This document shows, one piece after another, positions 31,901 to 42,769 of a DNA stretch of 64,000 nt. Positions within the stretch are counted from its first letter, which is position 1; each line of letters starts with the position of its first letter. This DNA comes from Membranipora membranacea. Lineage: Eukaryota; Bryozoa; Gymnolaemata; Cheilostomatida; Membraniporidae. The stretch is from the NCBI GenBank assembly GCA_914767715.1, contig OU612074.1, forward strand, positions 22,370,062 to 22,434,061. Direction: 5' to 3'. Both the position numbers and the translations under genes were made by a program. The notes under the pieces are model-generated. The model made no database searches, was not told where the DNA came from, and saw only the letters and a list, made by a program, of their open reading frames with translations.

Positions 31901-33742
31901 CTGTAATATTCTTTTTGATGACCATCTTAGCCTGCACACTGAAGTGATCAAATAGATGTGTATCTGTACCTGATATCTTATCTTTAACTACACTACATTC
32001 ATCTAACCGAATATCACTCACTGCAAACAGACAGACATAGAAAGTCACTACAAACATTTACAATCAAAGAGAGATTCAGCACTAGATGAGGTGATTTGAC
32101 AGATATACTGAAATGGAGAGCTGCTCATTCCGTATAGTATATATATTTATCTGGGTCTAACGACGTATTACTTTCATCAAACCAAATTTTGAGAAACTGC
32201 TTATGAGAATTTTTTATATATTATATGATGTACACTTTATTGCTATTCAGTGCCCCTTTCGGGGCCAATGAGAATAATGCTTACATTAATGATTTAGATT
32301 AGCTCATCTATTTAACTCGTACAAGGTAAGGGTGGGCAAGCTAGGATTATGTATGAAAAGCTCACCTCAATTAGAAGCATGGGTTGTGACTAAGATTCGA
32401 ACCTGCAACTCTCACATTGAGAAGCTCGAATCCTAACCACTACACCACCCTGCCAATCCATCCACAAATAGCAACAATCTGAGGTAGGGGATAGAATTTC
32501 GTAAACTTGTGCTAACTCCATAGCTGGCAGCATGACAAATGGTAGAAAACTAACCGCGGGCAACACCAAACAGTGAACGAGAAAATGTAGGTTCTATAAA
32601 ATTAGAATCACATCCCTCCTGATTCATGATTTATTTCACATAATGTGAGCAAAACTACACTCGATTGAGTCTACTTTGGGTTGTGGTGAGGGTAAAAAAA
32701 AGGAGAAGTTAGAAGGGAGAAAATTTCGCCTTAGTGGGGATTCATCCCCTCAACATCCTTAGTCAAATCTCCTCCAAACGTTCGGGTTGCTATGTATAGG
32801 TCTAATGTACACAGTTTCCTTAGGAAAGGTAGGTTATAAGTAAGTGTGTGCACAACTTAGTAATAAGGACGATTGTACATACAGCGATTAGCTCTGTAGA
32901 ATATATAATCTATCCTCTGTCCGTGTGGTAACTGCTGTGTTACTGAGGCTGGTGTGAAGCAGTTATCTGGTGTATCACATGTATATCCACCCTCACTGCT
33001 ACCCTCAGTATTCTACAACACAAGATATATAACTAAAACTTTCACAAAGGCTACCCCTACCCATCTAAAGAGCCATGAAAAATATGCCCATTTCAGACCT
33101 AAACTGAGAGAGGATTTTTGGTCACTTGACTTTTGTAGTATTCCCAGTCTAACATTGAGATGTCCCTGAATATCGTTGTATGGTCAGAGAGCATGATTAC
33201 TGATAACGGGACAGATAACAAAATACTGTCACTGATGTGAGTATCTGTGAGATGATGTCTATGTAACAGCCTAAGAGTATACTGGTATATCGTGCACATA
33301 ACTGCTAGAAATTTTTAATTTCATGGATGACTACACTGCAGACAGAATGCAGAAGGGGCCTGCATCCTGTATCCGGCCAAAGTGGGATGATTGTCATAAG
33401 CTAAAACACGCTAGCTCAGCTCATTCAGATCTTTTAATATAATTAGCAACTACAATCTACTGCACTTTCTAAATTGTATCATTTCTTATCAGAAAAAGGC
33501 AGATCTCGATCCCACAGCCACTGAGCACTCACTTTGACCAGCCAGGCGTCCTTGACGACAGCGTTACTGCGGATAACTCTATAAGCCAGCTCTGTAGGTG
33601 TAGAGTTAAAGTCCCCCGTGATGATCACACCGTCACATGACGTTGAGGTATGCTTAACGAACTGACTAAGAGAGAAGGCCTGAGCTGCTCTATGTCCAGC
33701 GCATTCATCAAACTCTGTTATGTGGTTATATAGAGCGTGCAT
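31901..33742 (-). CDS. Neutral sphingomyelinase-type gene, duplicated exon cassette B (three exons)
   Basis: Exons 33742-33533, 33012-32883 and 32020-31901 are near copies of cassette A (38307-36440), shifted by about 4.55 kb, with identical lengths (210, 130, 120 nt), phases and splice sites. They encode HALYNHITEFDECAGHRAAQAF, the IITGDFNSTPTELAY active-site loop, QRIDYIFYRANR, and a C-terminal block. Differences from A include HARYN to HALYN, NTEGS for NAESS, and FDH instead of SDH at the catalytic Asp-His motif. No stop or frameshift is seen. The cassette lacks its own 5' exons, so it can be used only by splicing from the exon at 39197-39014 or from donor copies in the array next to it. 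Confidence 0.82.
32240..32460 (-). repeat. tRNA-derived SINE in cassette B intron
   Basis: On the minus strand GGTGGTGTAGTGGTTAGGAT is a canonical A box region and GCAGGTTCGAATCTTAG a B box. It was carried along in the segmental duplication, since the same element lies at 36800-37020. It is not a functional tRNA: the acceptor arms do not pair. Confidence 0.75.
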
Positions 33743-34038
33743 CTACAAGAAGGCAAAATATATCGATAATGTTGGGTATGGATAGTTTTGAAGGTCATGA
33801 TTCGCAGTCATAAGATTGTGGTAAAAAGCATGATCATGCTTAATAACAATGAGCATTATCAAACTGTAACCTGATGAGCACTAGATGCAGTGACAAAACA
33901 GTCAGAGAATATCTACGGTAACGAAATAATCAGTATACTAGATCTGAACTTTGGTATAGAGCTTATGGTTGCACACTACTTACATTACCTACCTACCTAC
34001 AGACCAGCGTTACTGGATATCCAAACCAATATTATTAT

Positions 34039-36327
34039 ACAGAGCTAACTGAGGGCTGCACACTTACATGTGTAGTATAGAGATTATTATACAGAGCTAA
34101 CTGAGGGCTGCGCACTTACACGTGTAGTATAGAGATTATTAGACAGAGCTAACTGAGGGCTGCACACTTACGTGTGTAGTATAGAGATTATTATACAGAG
34201 CTAACTAAGGGCTGCACACTTACATGTGTAGTGTAGAGATTATTATACAGAGCTAACTGAGGGCTGCACACTTACATGTGTAGTGTAGAGATTATTATAC
34301 AGAGCTAACTAAGGGCTGCACACTTACATGTGTAGTATAGAGATTATTATACAGAGCTAACTGAGGGCTGCACACTTACATGTGTAGTGTAGAGATTATT
34401 ATACAGAGCTAACTAAGAGCTGCACACTTACATGTGTAGTATAGAGATTATTATACAGAGCTAACTGAGGGCTGCACACTTACATATGTAGTATAGAGAT
34501 TATTATACAGAGCTAACTAAGGGCTGCACACTTACATGTGTAGTATAGAGATTATTATACAGAGCTAACTAAGGGCTGCACACTTACATGTGTAGTATAG
34601 AGATTATTATACAGAGCTAACTGAGGGCTGATCATTTACATGTGTAGTATAGAGATTATTATACAGAGCTAACTAAGGGCTGCACACTTACATGTGTAGT
34701 ATAGAGATTATTATACACAGCTAACTAAGGGCTGCACACTTACATGTGTAGTATAGAGATTATTATACAGAGCTAACTGAGGGCTGATCATTTACATGTG
34801 TAGTATAGAGATTATTATACAGAGCTAACTAAGGGCTGCACACTTACATGTGTAGTATAGAGATTATTATACAGAGCTAACTAAGGGCTGCACACTTACA
34901 TGTGTAGTATAGAGATTATTATACAGAGCTAACTGAGGGCTGCACACTTACGTGTGTAGTATAGAGAGTACTATGCAGAGCTAACTAAGGGCTGCACACT
35001 TACATGTGTAGTATAGAGATTATTATACAGAGCTAACTGAGGTCTGATCACTTACATGTGTAGTATAGAGAGTACTATGCAGAGCTAACTAAGGGCTGCA
35101 CACTTACATGTGTAGTATAGAGATTATTATACAGAGCTAACTGAGGGCTGCACACTTACATGTGTAGTGCAGAGATTATTACACAGAGCTAACTGAGGGA
35201 TGATAACTTACATGTGTAATATAGAGTGTATTATACAGAGCTAACTAAGAGCTGCACACTTACATGTGTAGTACAGAGATTATTATACAGAGCTAACTGA
35301 GGGCTGCACACTTACATGTGTAGTATAGAGATTATTATACAGAGCTAACTAAGGGCTGCACACTTACATGTGTAGTATAGAGATTATTATACAGAGCTAA
35401 CTGAGGGCTGCACACTGACATGTGTAGTGTAGAGATTATTACACAGAGCTAACTGAGGGATGATAACTTACATGTGTAATATAGAGTGTATCATACAGAG
35501 CTAACTAAGAGCTGCACACTTACATGTGTAGTACAGAGATTATTATACAGAGCTAACTGAGGGCTGCACACTTACATGTGTAGTATAGAGATTATTATAC
35601 AGAGCTAACTAAGGGCTGCACACTTACATGTGTAGTATAGAGATTATTATACAGAGCTAACTGAGGGCTGCACACTGACATGTGTAGTGTAGAGATTATT
35701 ACACAGAGCTAACTGAGGGATGATAACTTACATGTGTAATATAGAGTGTATCATACAGAGCTAACTAAGAGCTGCACACTTACATGTGTAGTACAGAGAT
35801 TATTATACAGAGCTAACTGAGGGCTGCACACATACATGTGTAGTATAGAGATTATTATACAGAGCTAACTAAGGGCTGCACACTTACATGTGTAGTATAG
35901 AGATTATTATACAGAGCTAACTGAGGTCTGCACACTTACATGTGTAGTATAGAGATTATTATACAGAGCTAACTGAGGGCTGCACACTTACATGTGTAGT
36001 GTAGAGATTATTACACAGAGCTAACTGAGGGATGATCACTTACATGTGTAATATAGAGAGTATTATACAGAGCTAACTAAGAGCTGCACACTTACATGTG
36101 TAGTTTAGAGATTATTACACAGAGCTAACTGAGGGATGATCACATACATGTGTAATATAGAGAGTATTTTACAGAGCTAACTAAGAGCTGCACACTTACA
36201 TGGGTAGTACAGAGATTATTATACAGAGCTAACTGAGGGCTGCACACTTACATGTGTAGTATAGAGATTATTATACAGAGCTAACTGAGGGCTGCACACT
36301 TACATGTGTAGTTATAGAGATTATTTA
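34039..36327 (-). repeat. 52-bp tandem array (~44 units) made of an exon end plus 5' splice site
   Basis: The unit starts ACAGAGCTAACTGAGGGCTG and has period 52 (for example 34091, 34143, 34195). On the minus strand each unit reads AATCTCTATACTACACAT followed by GTAAGTG. This is exactly the last six codons (NLYTTH) and donor of the sphingomyelinase exon ending at 39014, plus the first intron bases. Most units keep GTAAGT; a few carry GTCAGT or GTAAAT. Higher-order variants (TGCACACTTAC, TGATCATTTAC, TGATAACTTAC types) recur in blocks, showing repeated unequal exchange. There are no unique spacers. Confidence 0.95.
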
Positions 36328-36339
36328 TTGTATTGAAAG

Positions 36340-39030
36340 ACCAAATGATCAAGAATTTTGAGAAAAGTGACAGCAGTAACTTCGTTCACAAAGCATAGCT
36401 CATTCTAAGAGCACCCCCACCCCTCTCTGAGTAACTTACCAGTAATATTCTTCTTGATGACCATTTTAGCCTGCACACTGAAGTGATCAGATAGATGTGT
36501 GTCCGTACCTGGTATCTTATCTTTAACTACACTGCATTCATCTAACCAAATATCACTCACTGCAATCAGACAGAGGGAGGAAGCCTATACAAACATTTAC
36601 AATCAAAGAGAGATTCAGCAGCACTATACGAGGTGGTTTGACAGATATACTGAAATGGAAAGTTGCTCACTTCATGTAGTAAATCTATTTATCTGGGTCT
36701 AACGACGTATTACTTTCATCAAACCAAATTTTGAGACACTGCTTATGAGATTATTTCATTTGACAAATTTTTATGTATTATATAATGTACACTTTATTAC
36801 TATTCAGTGTCCCTTTCGGCGCCAATGAGAATAATGCTTACATTAATGATTAAGATCAACTCATCTTTTTAGCGCACCCTCGAACAAGGTAAGGGTGGGG
36901 CCTGTATGAAGAGCTCACCTCCATTAGCAGCAAGGGTAGTGACTGGGATTTGAACCTGCAACTCTCAGATTGACAAGCTCGAATCCTAACCACTACACCA
37001 TCCTGCCACCCATCTACAAATGGCAACAATCTTAGAGGGGGAAGGGAATTTCATGAACTAGTGCTAACTCCATGGCTGGCAGCAACATAACAACAGCCAA
37101 CACAATCCGGCGAATGAGAAAAAGTAAAAGTCTGAAAAATTAGAATCGCACCCCCTGAATGGTGATGATTTTTCCCACAAAATATAAGCAAGATTTTACT
37201 GAAGTTGAGTCTACCTGCAACCTAAAGCTTTGTTTTGTGGTGAGGGTAGGGAGAAAGGAGAAGTTAAAAGGGAACATGTTTCGCCTTAGTGAGGATTTAT
37301 CCCCTCAACATTCTTAGTCAAATCTCCTCCAAACGTTCGGGTTGCTATGTATAGGTCTAATGTACACATTTTCCTTAGGAAAGGTAGGTTATATGTAAGT
37401 GTGTGCACAACTTAGTAATAAGGACGATTGTACATACAGCGATTAGCTCTGTAGAATATATAATCTATCCTCTGTCTGTGTGGTAACTTCTGTGTTACTG
37501 AGGCTGGTGTGAAGCAGTTATCTGGTGTATCACATGTATATCCACCCTCACTGCTACTCTCAGCATTCTACAACACAAGATATATAACTAAAGCTGTCAC
37601 AAAGGCTACCCCTACTCATCTGAAGAGCCATGAAAAATATGACCTATTTCAGACCTAAACTGAGAGAGGATTTTTGTCACTTGGCTATTTTAGTATGCCC
37701 AGTCTAACATTGAGATGTCCCTGAATATCATTGTATGGTCAGATAGCATGATTACTGATAACAAGACTTTGAGTGCCTTTGAGTGCCCATTGATACAAAA
37801 AGCTGAGTAGTATCTATGAGATGATGTCTATGTAACAGCCTAAGAGTATACTGGTATATTGTGCACATACCTGCTAGTAATTAGAAATTTTAAATTTCAT
37901 GGATGACTGGACTGCAAAAAGAATGTTGCAGGGCCCTGCATCCTGTATCCGGCCAATGTGGGATGATTTTGACATGCTAGATTAGCTCATCCACATAATT
38001 TTATATAATCAGCAACTACAATCTACTGCATTTTTAAATTGTATCTCATCTTATCAGAAAAAAGCAGATTTCGATCCCACAGCCACTGAGCGCTCACCTT
38101 GACGAGCCAGGCGTCGTTGACGACAGCGTTACTACGGACAACTCTATAAGCCAGCTCTGTAGGTGTAGAGTTAAAATCCCCCGTGATGATCACACCGTCA
38201 CATGACGTTGAGGTATGCTTAACGAACTGACTAAGAGAGAAGGCCTGAGCTGCTCTATGTCCGGCGTATTCATCAAACTCTGTAACGTGGTTATATCGAG
38301 CGTGCATCTACAAGCAGACAATACAGTGATATTGTTGAGTATGGTGTTGAAGGTCATGATTTGCTGTCATAAGATTGTGGTCAAGAGAATTGTTAGGCTG
38401 AATAACGACTGGAAAATGAAAAGTTGCACCACAAAAACACTATAGTCAAAAGGCATAAATTTCAGTATTTCTTTTTATAAAATGAAATGTAATTCCGGCC
38501 AAGCTAACACTAGAACGTCCGCTGGACCTCATACAAATTTGTTTAGGATTCAGCTATTATTTGTAGTTGGCAAGAGTTATCTTGTCAACAGGACATGGTT
38601 CATCAAAGCGCAGTGTGACAATCTGACTAGATTTCATCATGGTGCTGTAGCTGCCTTTTCAATTGCCGCAATTGAAATTGTTTCAAATCATTAATTGCAA
38701 GCCACTTGATGCCCTGTCAACCAAAGTGGCCCCATGGCCAAATTGAGTCGCCTTTGACCAAAGTCGACACACTATCGACCAGTTATCCCCCCATGGAACC
38801 TAACTAATTGTGACGCTGAACAAAATCATCTGGACAATCCCATCAGTGTGCCCTATTAAATCGAAACCTGATGAGCATTAAATGCAGCAACTAAGCTCCC
38901 AAAGAGTATACATTTGTTTTGTTTAAAGGATCACCTACCTTCCCACAGACCATCAGTGCTGGATATCCATACCGGCATTATTACACAGAACTAACTGAGG
39001 GCTGATCACTTACATGTGTAGTATAGAGAT
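36340..39030. repeat. Segmental duplication, copy A
   Basis: This block contains cassette A, the SINE at 36800-37020 and the single parental copy of the 52-bp unit at about 38980-39030 (ACAGAACTAACTGAGGGCTG through the donor). It is the likely source of copy B, because only here does the unit continue into the full coding exon. Confidence 0.8.
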
Positions 39031-40342
39031 TCACAGTGAGGTCCTTAACTTTCAGTATTAGAAGTCCACAAGACTTGTTACCGTAGAAATCACAATGGAA
39101 GATCTTCTGTGGATGACCGTTGAGAGGGAATCTATTCTCCATAGTCTCTAGTATTGGATAGCGTGAGAACACACAGACACCAGCCCCTTTAAAACCCCTG
39201 CAATAAATATAAACACCCGCCCCTATAAAACACAGTCTACAAGACACAAACACAGTCTACACATTACAACTACCCTCTACAAATTCTAATCGGTCTGGGA
39301 ATGAGCTATGTCATGCCACGAACTTTAGTGAGACACTGATTTGTACATGGTGTTGATGACTTATTATGTAAAATTTCCTGTTGCTCATTTCTTAGCCAGA
39401 TAGAATTCAGTATACAATTTATCATGATGGAGAAGTGACATTTATCATTTTCCTTAGTTGGTATGTTTCTGGCACTACTGCAAGACATAGGTGTATTTTA
39501 TTACAAGCTGTGAAATTGTCAGTCATAGTGGGTTTTGAGAATCTGTAAAAGACACTTCTATGTGGTATGGTGTCAACAACTTAGGGGTCTCTTGAACTGA
39601 AGCTAAACAAGCCGATTGAACCCTTCTGTTACCGCCAGGTACTTAACAGGTACCACTGAGTCTTACACTACGTACGTACGAGTGGTTCTTACCCGTTAAA
39701 GTAGTGAGTATGAGGCATCTTGTCAAGAATCTTCACACTGAGCTTCAAATAGTCAGCATGACTCCAAACCTGCAATAAATATAAACCCACAATCAAAGAG
39801 ATTTAGGCCTACCTTTCTATGTGTATTTCCTTCAAGAGAAACAATACATTCCAACAATTTATTAATTGTTGACAAATATATTAATGTATGTGTGTTCGCT
39901 TATTGTAATAGAAATACATATCAAACAAAAAACAGTATGGGTATGAAAGATTTAATGTAAATTTAGTATTTTGCCATGTGTAACAGAGAATACAACAAGT
40001 GTTCAGACTGTTGATGCTTGAGGCTAACGCTAAGATAATGTGAACACTACTTATCAGCTCTTATCAGTATATTTTCTTGATTTCTATGCTCTACATATAA
40101 ATGCTTTTGAGCAACATGATATTGACATCAGATTCCATTCTGTAATCCTGAGGGCTCAGACCGATTAAAAGGTGGGTGATTGGCAGTGAGCCTAACAACC
40201 CCACATCTAGAAATCATAAGAACCCTAGCTACTAACCTCTTGGAAGACAACAATATCATAGTCTTTACTGCTCACATAGTCTGCTATAGCAGCCATCCGC
40301 TCTGTTACCACTGCTGATCCAAATACTGGTATACGAATACCC
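36440..40342 (-). CDS. Neutral sphingomyelinase-type phosphodiesterase (SMPD2-like), 5' and 3' incomplete
   Basis: Minus-strand exons 40342-40237, 39769-39693, 39197-39014, 38307-38098, 37567-37438 and 36559-36440, all GT/AG and phase-continuous. Exonuclease-endonuclease-phosphatase motifs occur in order: DYDIVVFQEVWS (Mg-binding Glu), THYFNG, GAGVCVFSRYPI, the NLYTTHMHARYN junction, the catalytic IITGDFNSTPTELAY, QRIDYIFYRA (typical of this family), and LSDHFSVQAKMV with the catalytic Asp-His. Such enzymes cleave sphingomyelin to ceramide and phosphocholine at membranes. The N-terminal exon (LNCW-type motif) and the last exon were not found. The last visible exon ends in phase 1 at a good donor, so a downstream exon, perhaps shared with cassette B, is expected. 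Confidence 0.88.
36800..37020 (-). repeat. tRNA-derived SINE in cassette A intron
   Basis: Twin of the SINE at 32240-32460, with the same A-box and B-box blocks on the minus strand. Divergence between the twins gives a rough clock for the segmental duplication. Confidence 0.72.
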
Positions 40343-40705
40343 CTGATAGGAACAAAATAGAGTTACCTTATACATATAGTAAGGTTATATACCCCTGATA
40401 CGACCAAAATAGAGTTACCTTATACATATAGTAAGGTTATATACCCCTGATAGGAACAAAATAGAGTTACCTTATACATATAGTTAGGTTATATACCCCT
40501 GATAGGAACAAAACAGAGTAACATTATAGGTGGAGTAAGGCTGTACCCCTGACAGAAACAAAATATACCAGTATGAAAACCCCTGATAGAAACAAAATAG
40601 AGTGATCTTTTAGATGAGGTTTGGTAAAACTGAGACCTCACTAGTATAAGAATTCCCCTTATAACAACAAACCAAAGTTGGGTATACAAATTACCCCTGA
40701 TATAA
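40338..40705 (-). repeat. Tandem array copying a 3' splice site of the sphingomyelinase gene
   Basis: Units start ACCCCTGATAGGAACAAAAT at 40339, 40391, 40443 and 40495 (period 52), then decay (40545, 40579, ~40651, ~40691). On the minus strand each reads TTTTGTTCCTATCAG then GGGTAT, which is the acceptor and first bases of the exon starting at 40342. The first unit overlaps the real exon. The array therefore offers four to five extra acceptors upstream of the true one. Confidence 0.88.
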
Positions 40706-41510
40706 GGAGAAAAAAGTCATTTAATGTTTGAAATAAGGTTCAACTGAGGGCTCATCCAGTTCAGAGATCGATAGTGAGCAATATATACAGAATAAATTTG
40801 CCTAACAAGCCTACCCAGGCCAAAGTGTTGGCTCTTATCGGCTCTTTGGTATGGGAGAGCTGACGCCAAGAATATTGTATTTTCCAGACAGCAATTGTTG
40901 ACAACGGTGTTTCATGTGTTATTTCATTACCAACGCAGTTCATGCACTCTTAAACTTGCTCTCAAAAATCAATGGATTTTCAAATCGGTATCATACAAAC
41001 AGGGTAGCAATATATTTCACCTATTTCCAGCATGTGTAAGATGGCACTTCTTGCGCATACTTAACTCATTCCAGTACTCAGAGTAGATATCCACTTGATA
41101 CATCAGCTGAGCACAAACGTTTATGCTGTTCTGAGAGGGCACTAAAACTGGTGTTGTCAACGGGCTTTGTAAATGTATGGCAGGTGTTTTATCGGACATG
41201 TCTTGGGCACTCAAGGCCTATACAGTCTATGAAGAGTGTTGGATTGGAAAAGTACTTAAAATATATCTTAGCATGCACCAAGAGCTGCACCATCAAACCC
41301 TCTACAAGGCCTATGATTATTTCATTAAACATGCTATTGCCCATACAGAACAGGACTTTTTTTGTAATGATGCTTATAATCATGACCCTGTGGTTACAAC
41401 AGTTCAAATTATGAAACCCAGTTCAAATATTGGCTTGTCTTATTCATAGACGCCAGTTTTGGAAAAAAAAACAAGAGCATGGGCCTAATTTACTGACTAA
41501 TTAGTCATAT
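40706..41510. other. No gene assigned
   Basis: Short open frames occur on both strands (for example + 41177-41449) without recognisable similarity, and the expected N-terminal exon of the sphingomyelinase was not found here. Confidence 0.4.
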
Positions 41511-42762
41511 CAGAGACTATAGATATAGAGACCTTCCACTTGCCATGATAACATATATAACCGATGCGAACACATTGAAAATTAGGCTCCGCCCCTTTCT
41601 GGTGGTAATTGCTTGGAGGTAAGGGTACCCAGTGCTATGAATTTACTATAAAAAATTGACAAGGTGAATGATTCAGCTGTTTATTTTATAAGTACATTCA
41701 CACAAAACTCTCAATAATATCAACTGGGACAAATGAAATCTAAGATGTGCGACTTTTATATAAAATATAGGCATCAAGGAAACAAAATACTTGGTGGATG
41801 ACCTTTTGGTAATGTAGCCCCCATATGTATAGAAAATTGAATATTCAATGTGAAAATAGTTAAATGTGAACAAGCACTGATGTTATATTCTCCAGTTCCG
41901 GTGACTGAATTGAATTCATCAGTTAGGTCAGCACAGAAACTTTCTATAGCATAGGTCTGAGAAAAGTATCATCCTCAAAAAGTCTAAGTTTTCCCGTTTT
42001 AAGTCAGCATACTGCTGATTGTTGGCTGAAGATATGTGCTTTGAACTGCTCTGAATCTGTCTATGAAGCCCAAACAAGTTTTCAAGGCGATTTGTAAAAA
42101 TAAGCTTTCCATAGCCCCAACCATCCCACAATAACTTTGAGGCAGAGAGGGAGGTCTTCTATCTCTCAATGCAGTAAATTCTTTACATTTGTCAGCATTG
42201 AATTGTCAGTATGAATCTGCTGACGATGCACTTTACTCTGATGCCATTCTTACTTCAATTTTGAATGTGTGTGTATGGTTGGTACTAGTCACCATGATTA
42301 AATTCTTTTATATTAATCTTAGAGCATATATTAACAAACAAAAAGAAGCCCTCTTCCTCTTGTCCTCACTCATGAAAACTTTGTCCGTGAAACTCATTAC
42401 AACAGCTAACCTATGGCAGGCCATCATTACATCGCAGTGGGCAACAATGATGGATTATACTGCATAGCCCCCTTACTTTCTTACAAAAATACAGGCCTGT
42501 ATAATATAAATCTCTGGCTAAGAATGCAACAACAAGTTGATCGTGACTTTGTTGCTGTCTGATCTGGTTTTGTCATCAAGATTGTGGTTATTTTGCCTCA
42601 AATAACTCAGGTGAAAAACCTGAAATTTTATTGAGAAAGCCATTGCTGTCTAAGGCAGCAGCGCTTACTATACAACCGGAAGTGGGCGTGACCGTTAAAT
42701 AACGCTGATTGGCTATTCGCATTTTATGCGCAAGTGGAAGGTCTCTATATCTATAGTCTCTG
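41511..42762. mobile_element. TIR DNA transposon, 1252 bp, 7-bp target duplication
   Basis: Perfect or near-perfect 32-bp inverted ends (CAGAGACTATAGATATAGAG, ACCTTCCACTTG) are flanked by GTCATAT on both sides (41504-41510 and 42763-42769). Ends starting CAGAG recall hAT elements, which normally duplicate 8 bp; here only 7 match. Internal frames (- 41928-42131, + 42189-42467) are short and show no transposase motif, so it is probably non-autonomous. The right 270 bp recur at 5427-5693. Confidence 0.88.
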
Positions 42763-42769
42763 GTCATAT

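Larger units (their letters stand above)
31790..34075. repeat. Segmental duplication, copy B
   Basis: Introns, exons, a SINE and flanks in this block match 36340-39030 (copy A) at high identity, for example the shared GTAGGTCTAATGTACAC... stretches and the CACAAAGC(T/A)TCGCTCATT flank. The right end of copy B reaches the 5' splice site of the sphingomyelinase exon ending at 39014 and then runs into the 52-bp array. Confidence 0.85.

Noticed and set aside
34039-36327. CRISPR array
   Set aside because: Units abut each other without unique spacers, have no palindromic repeat, and derive from a gene's splice site in eukaryotic DNA.
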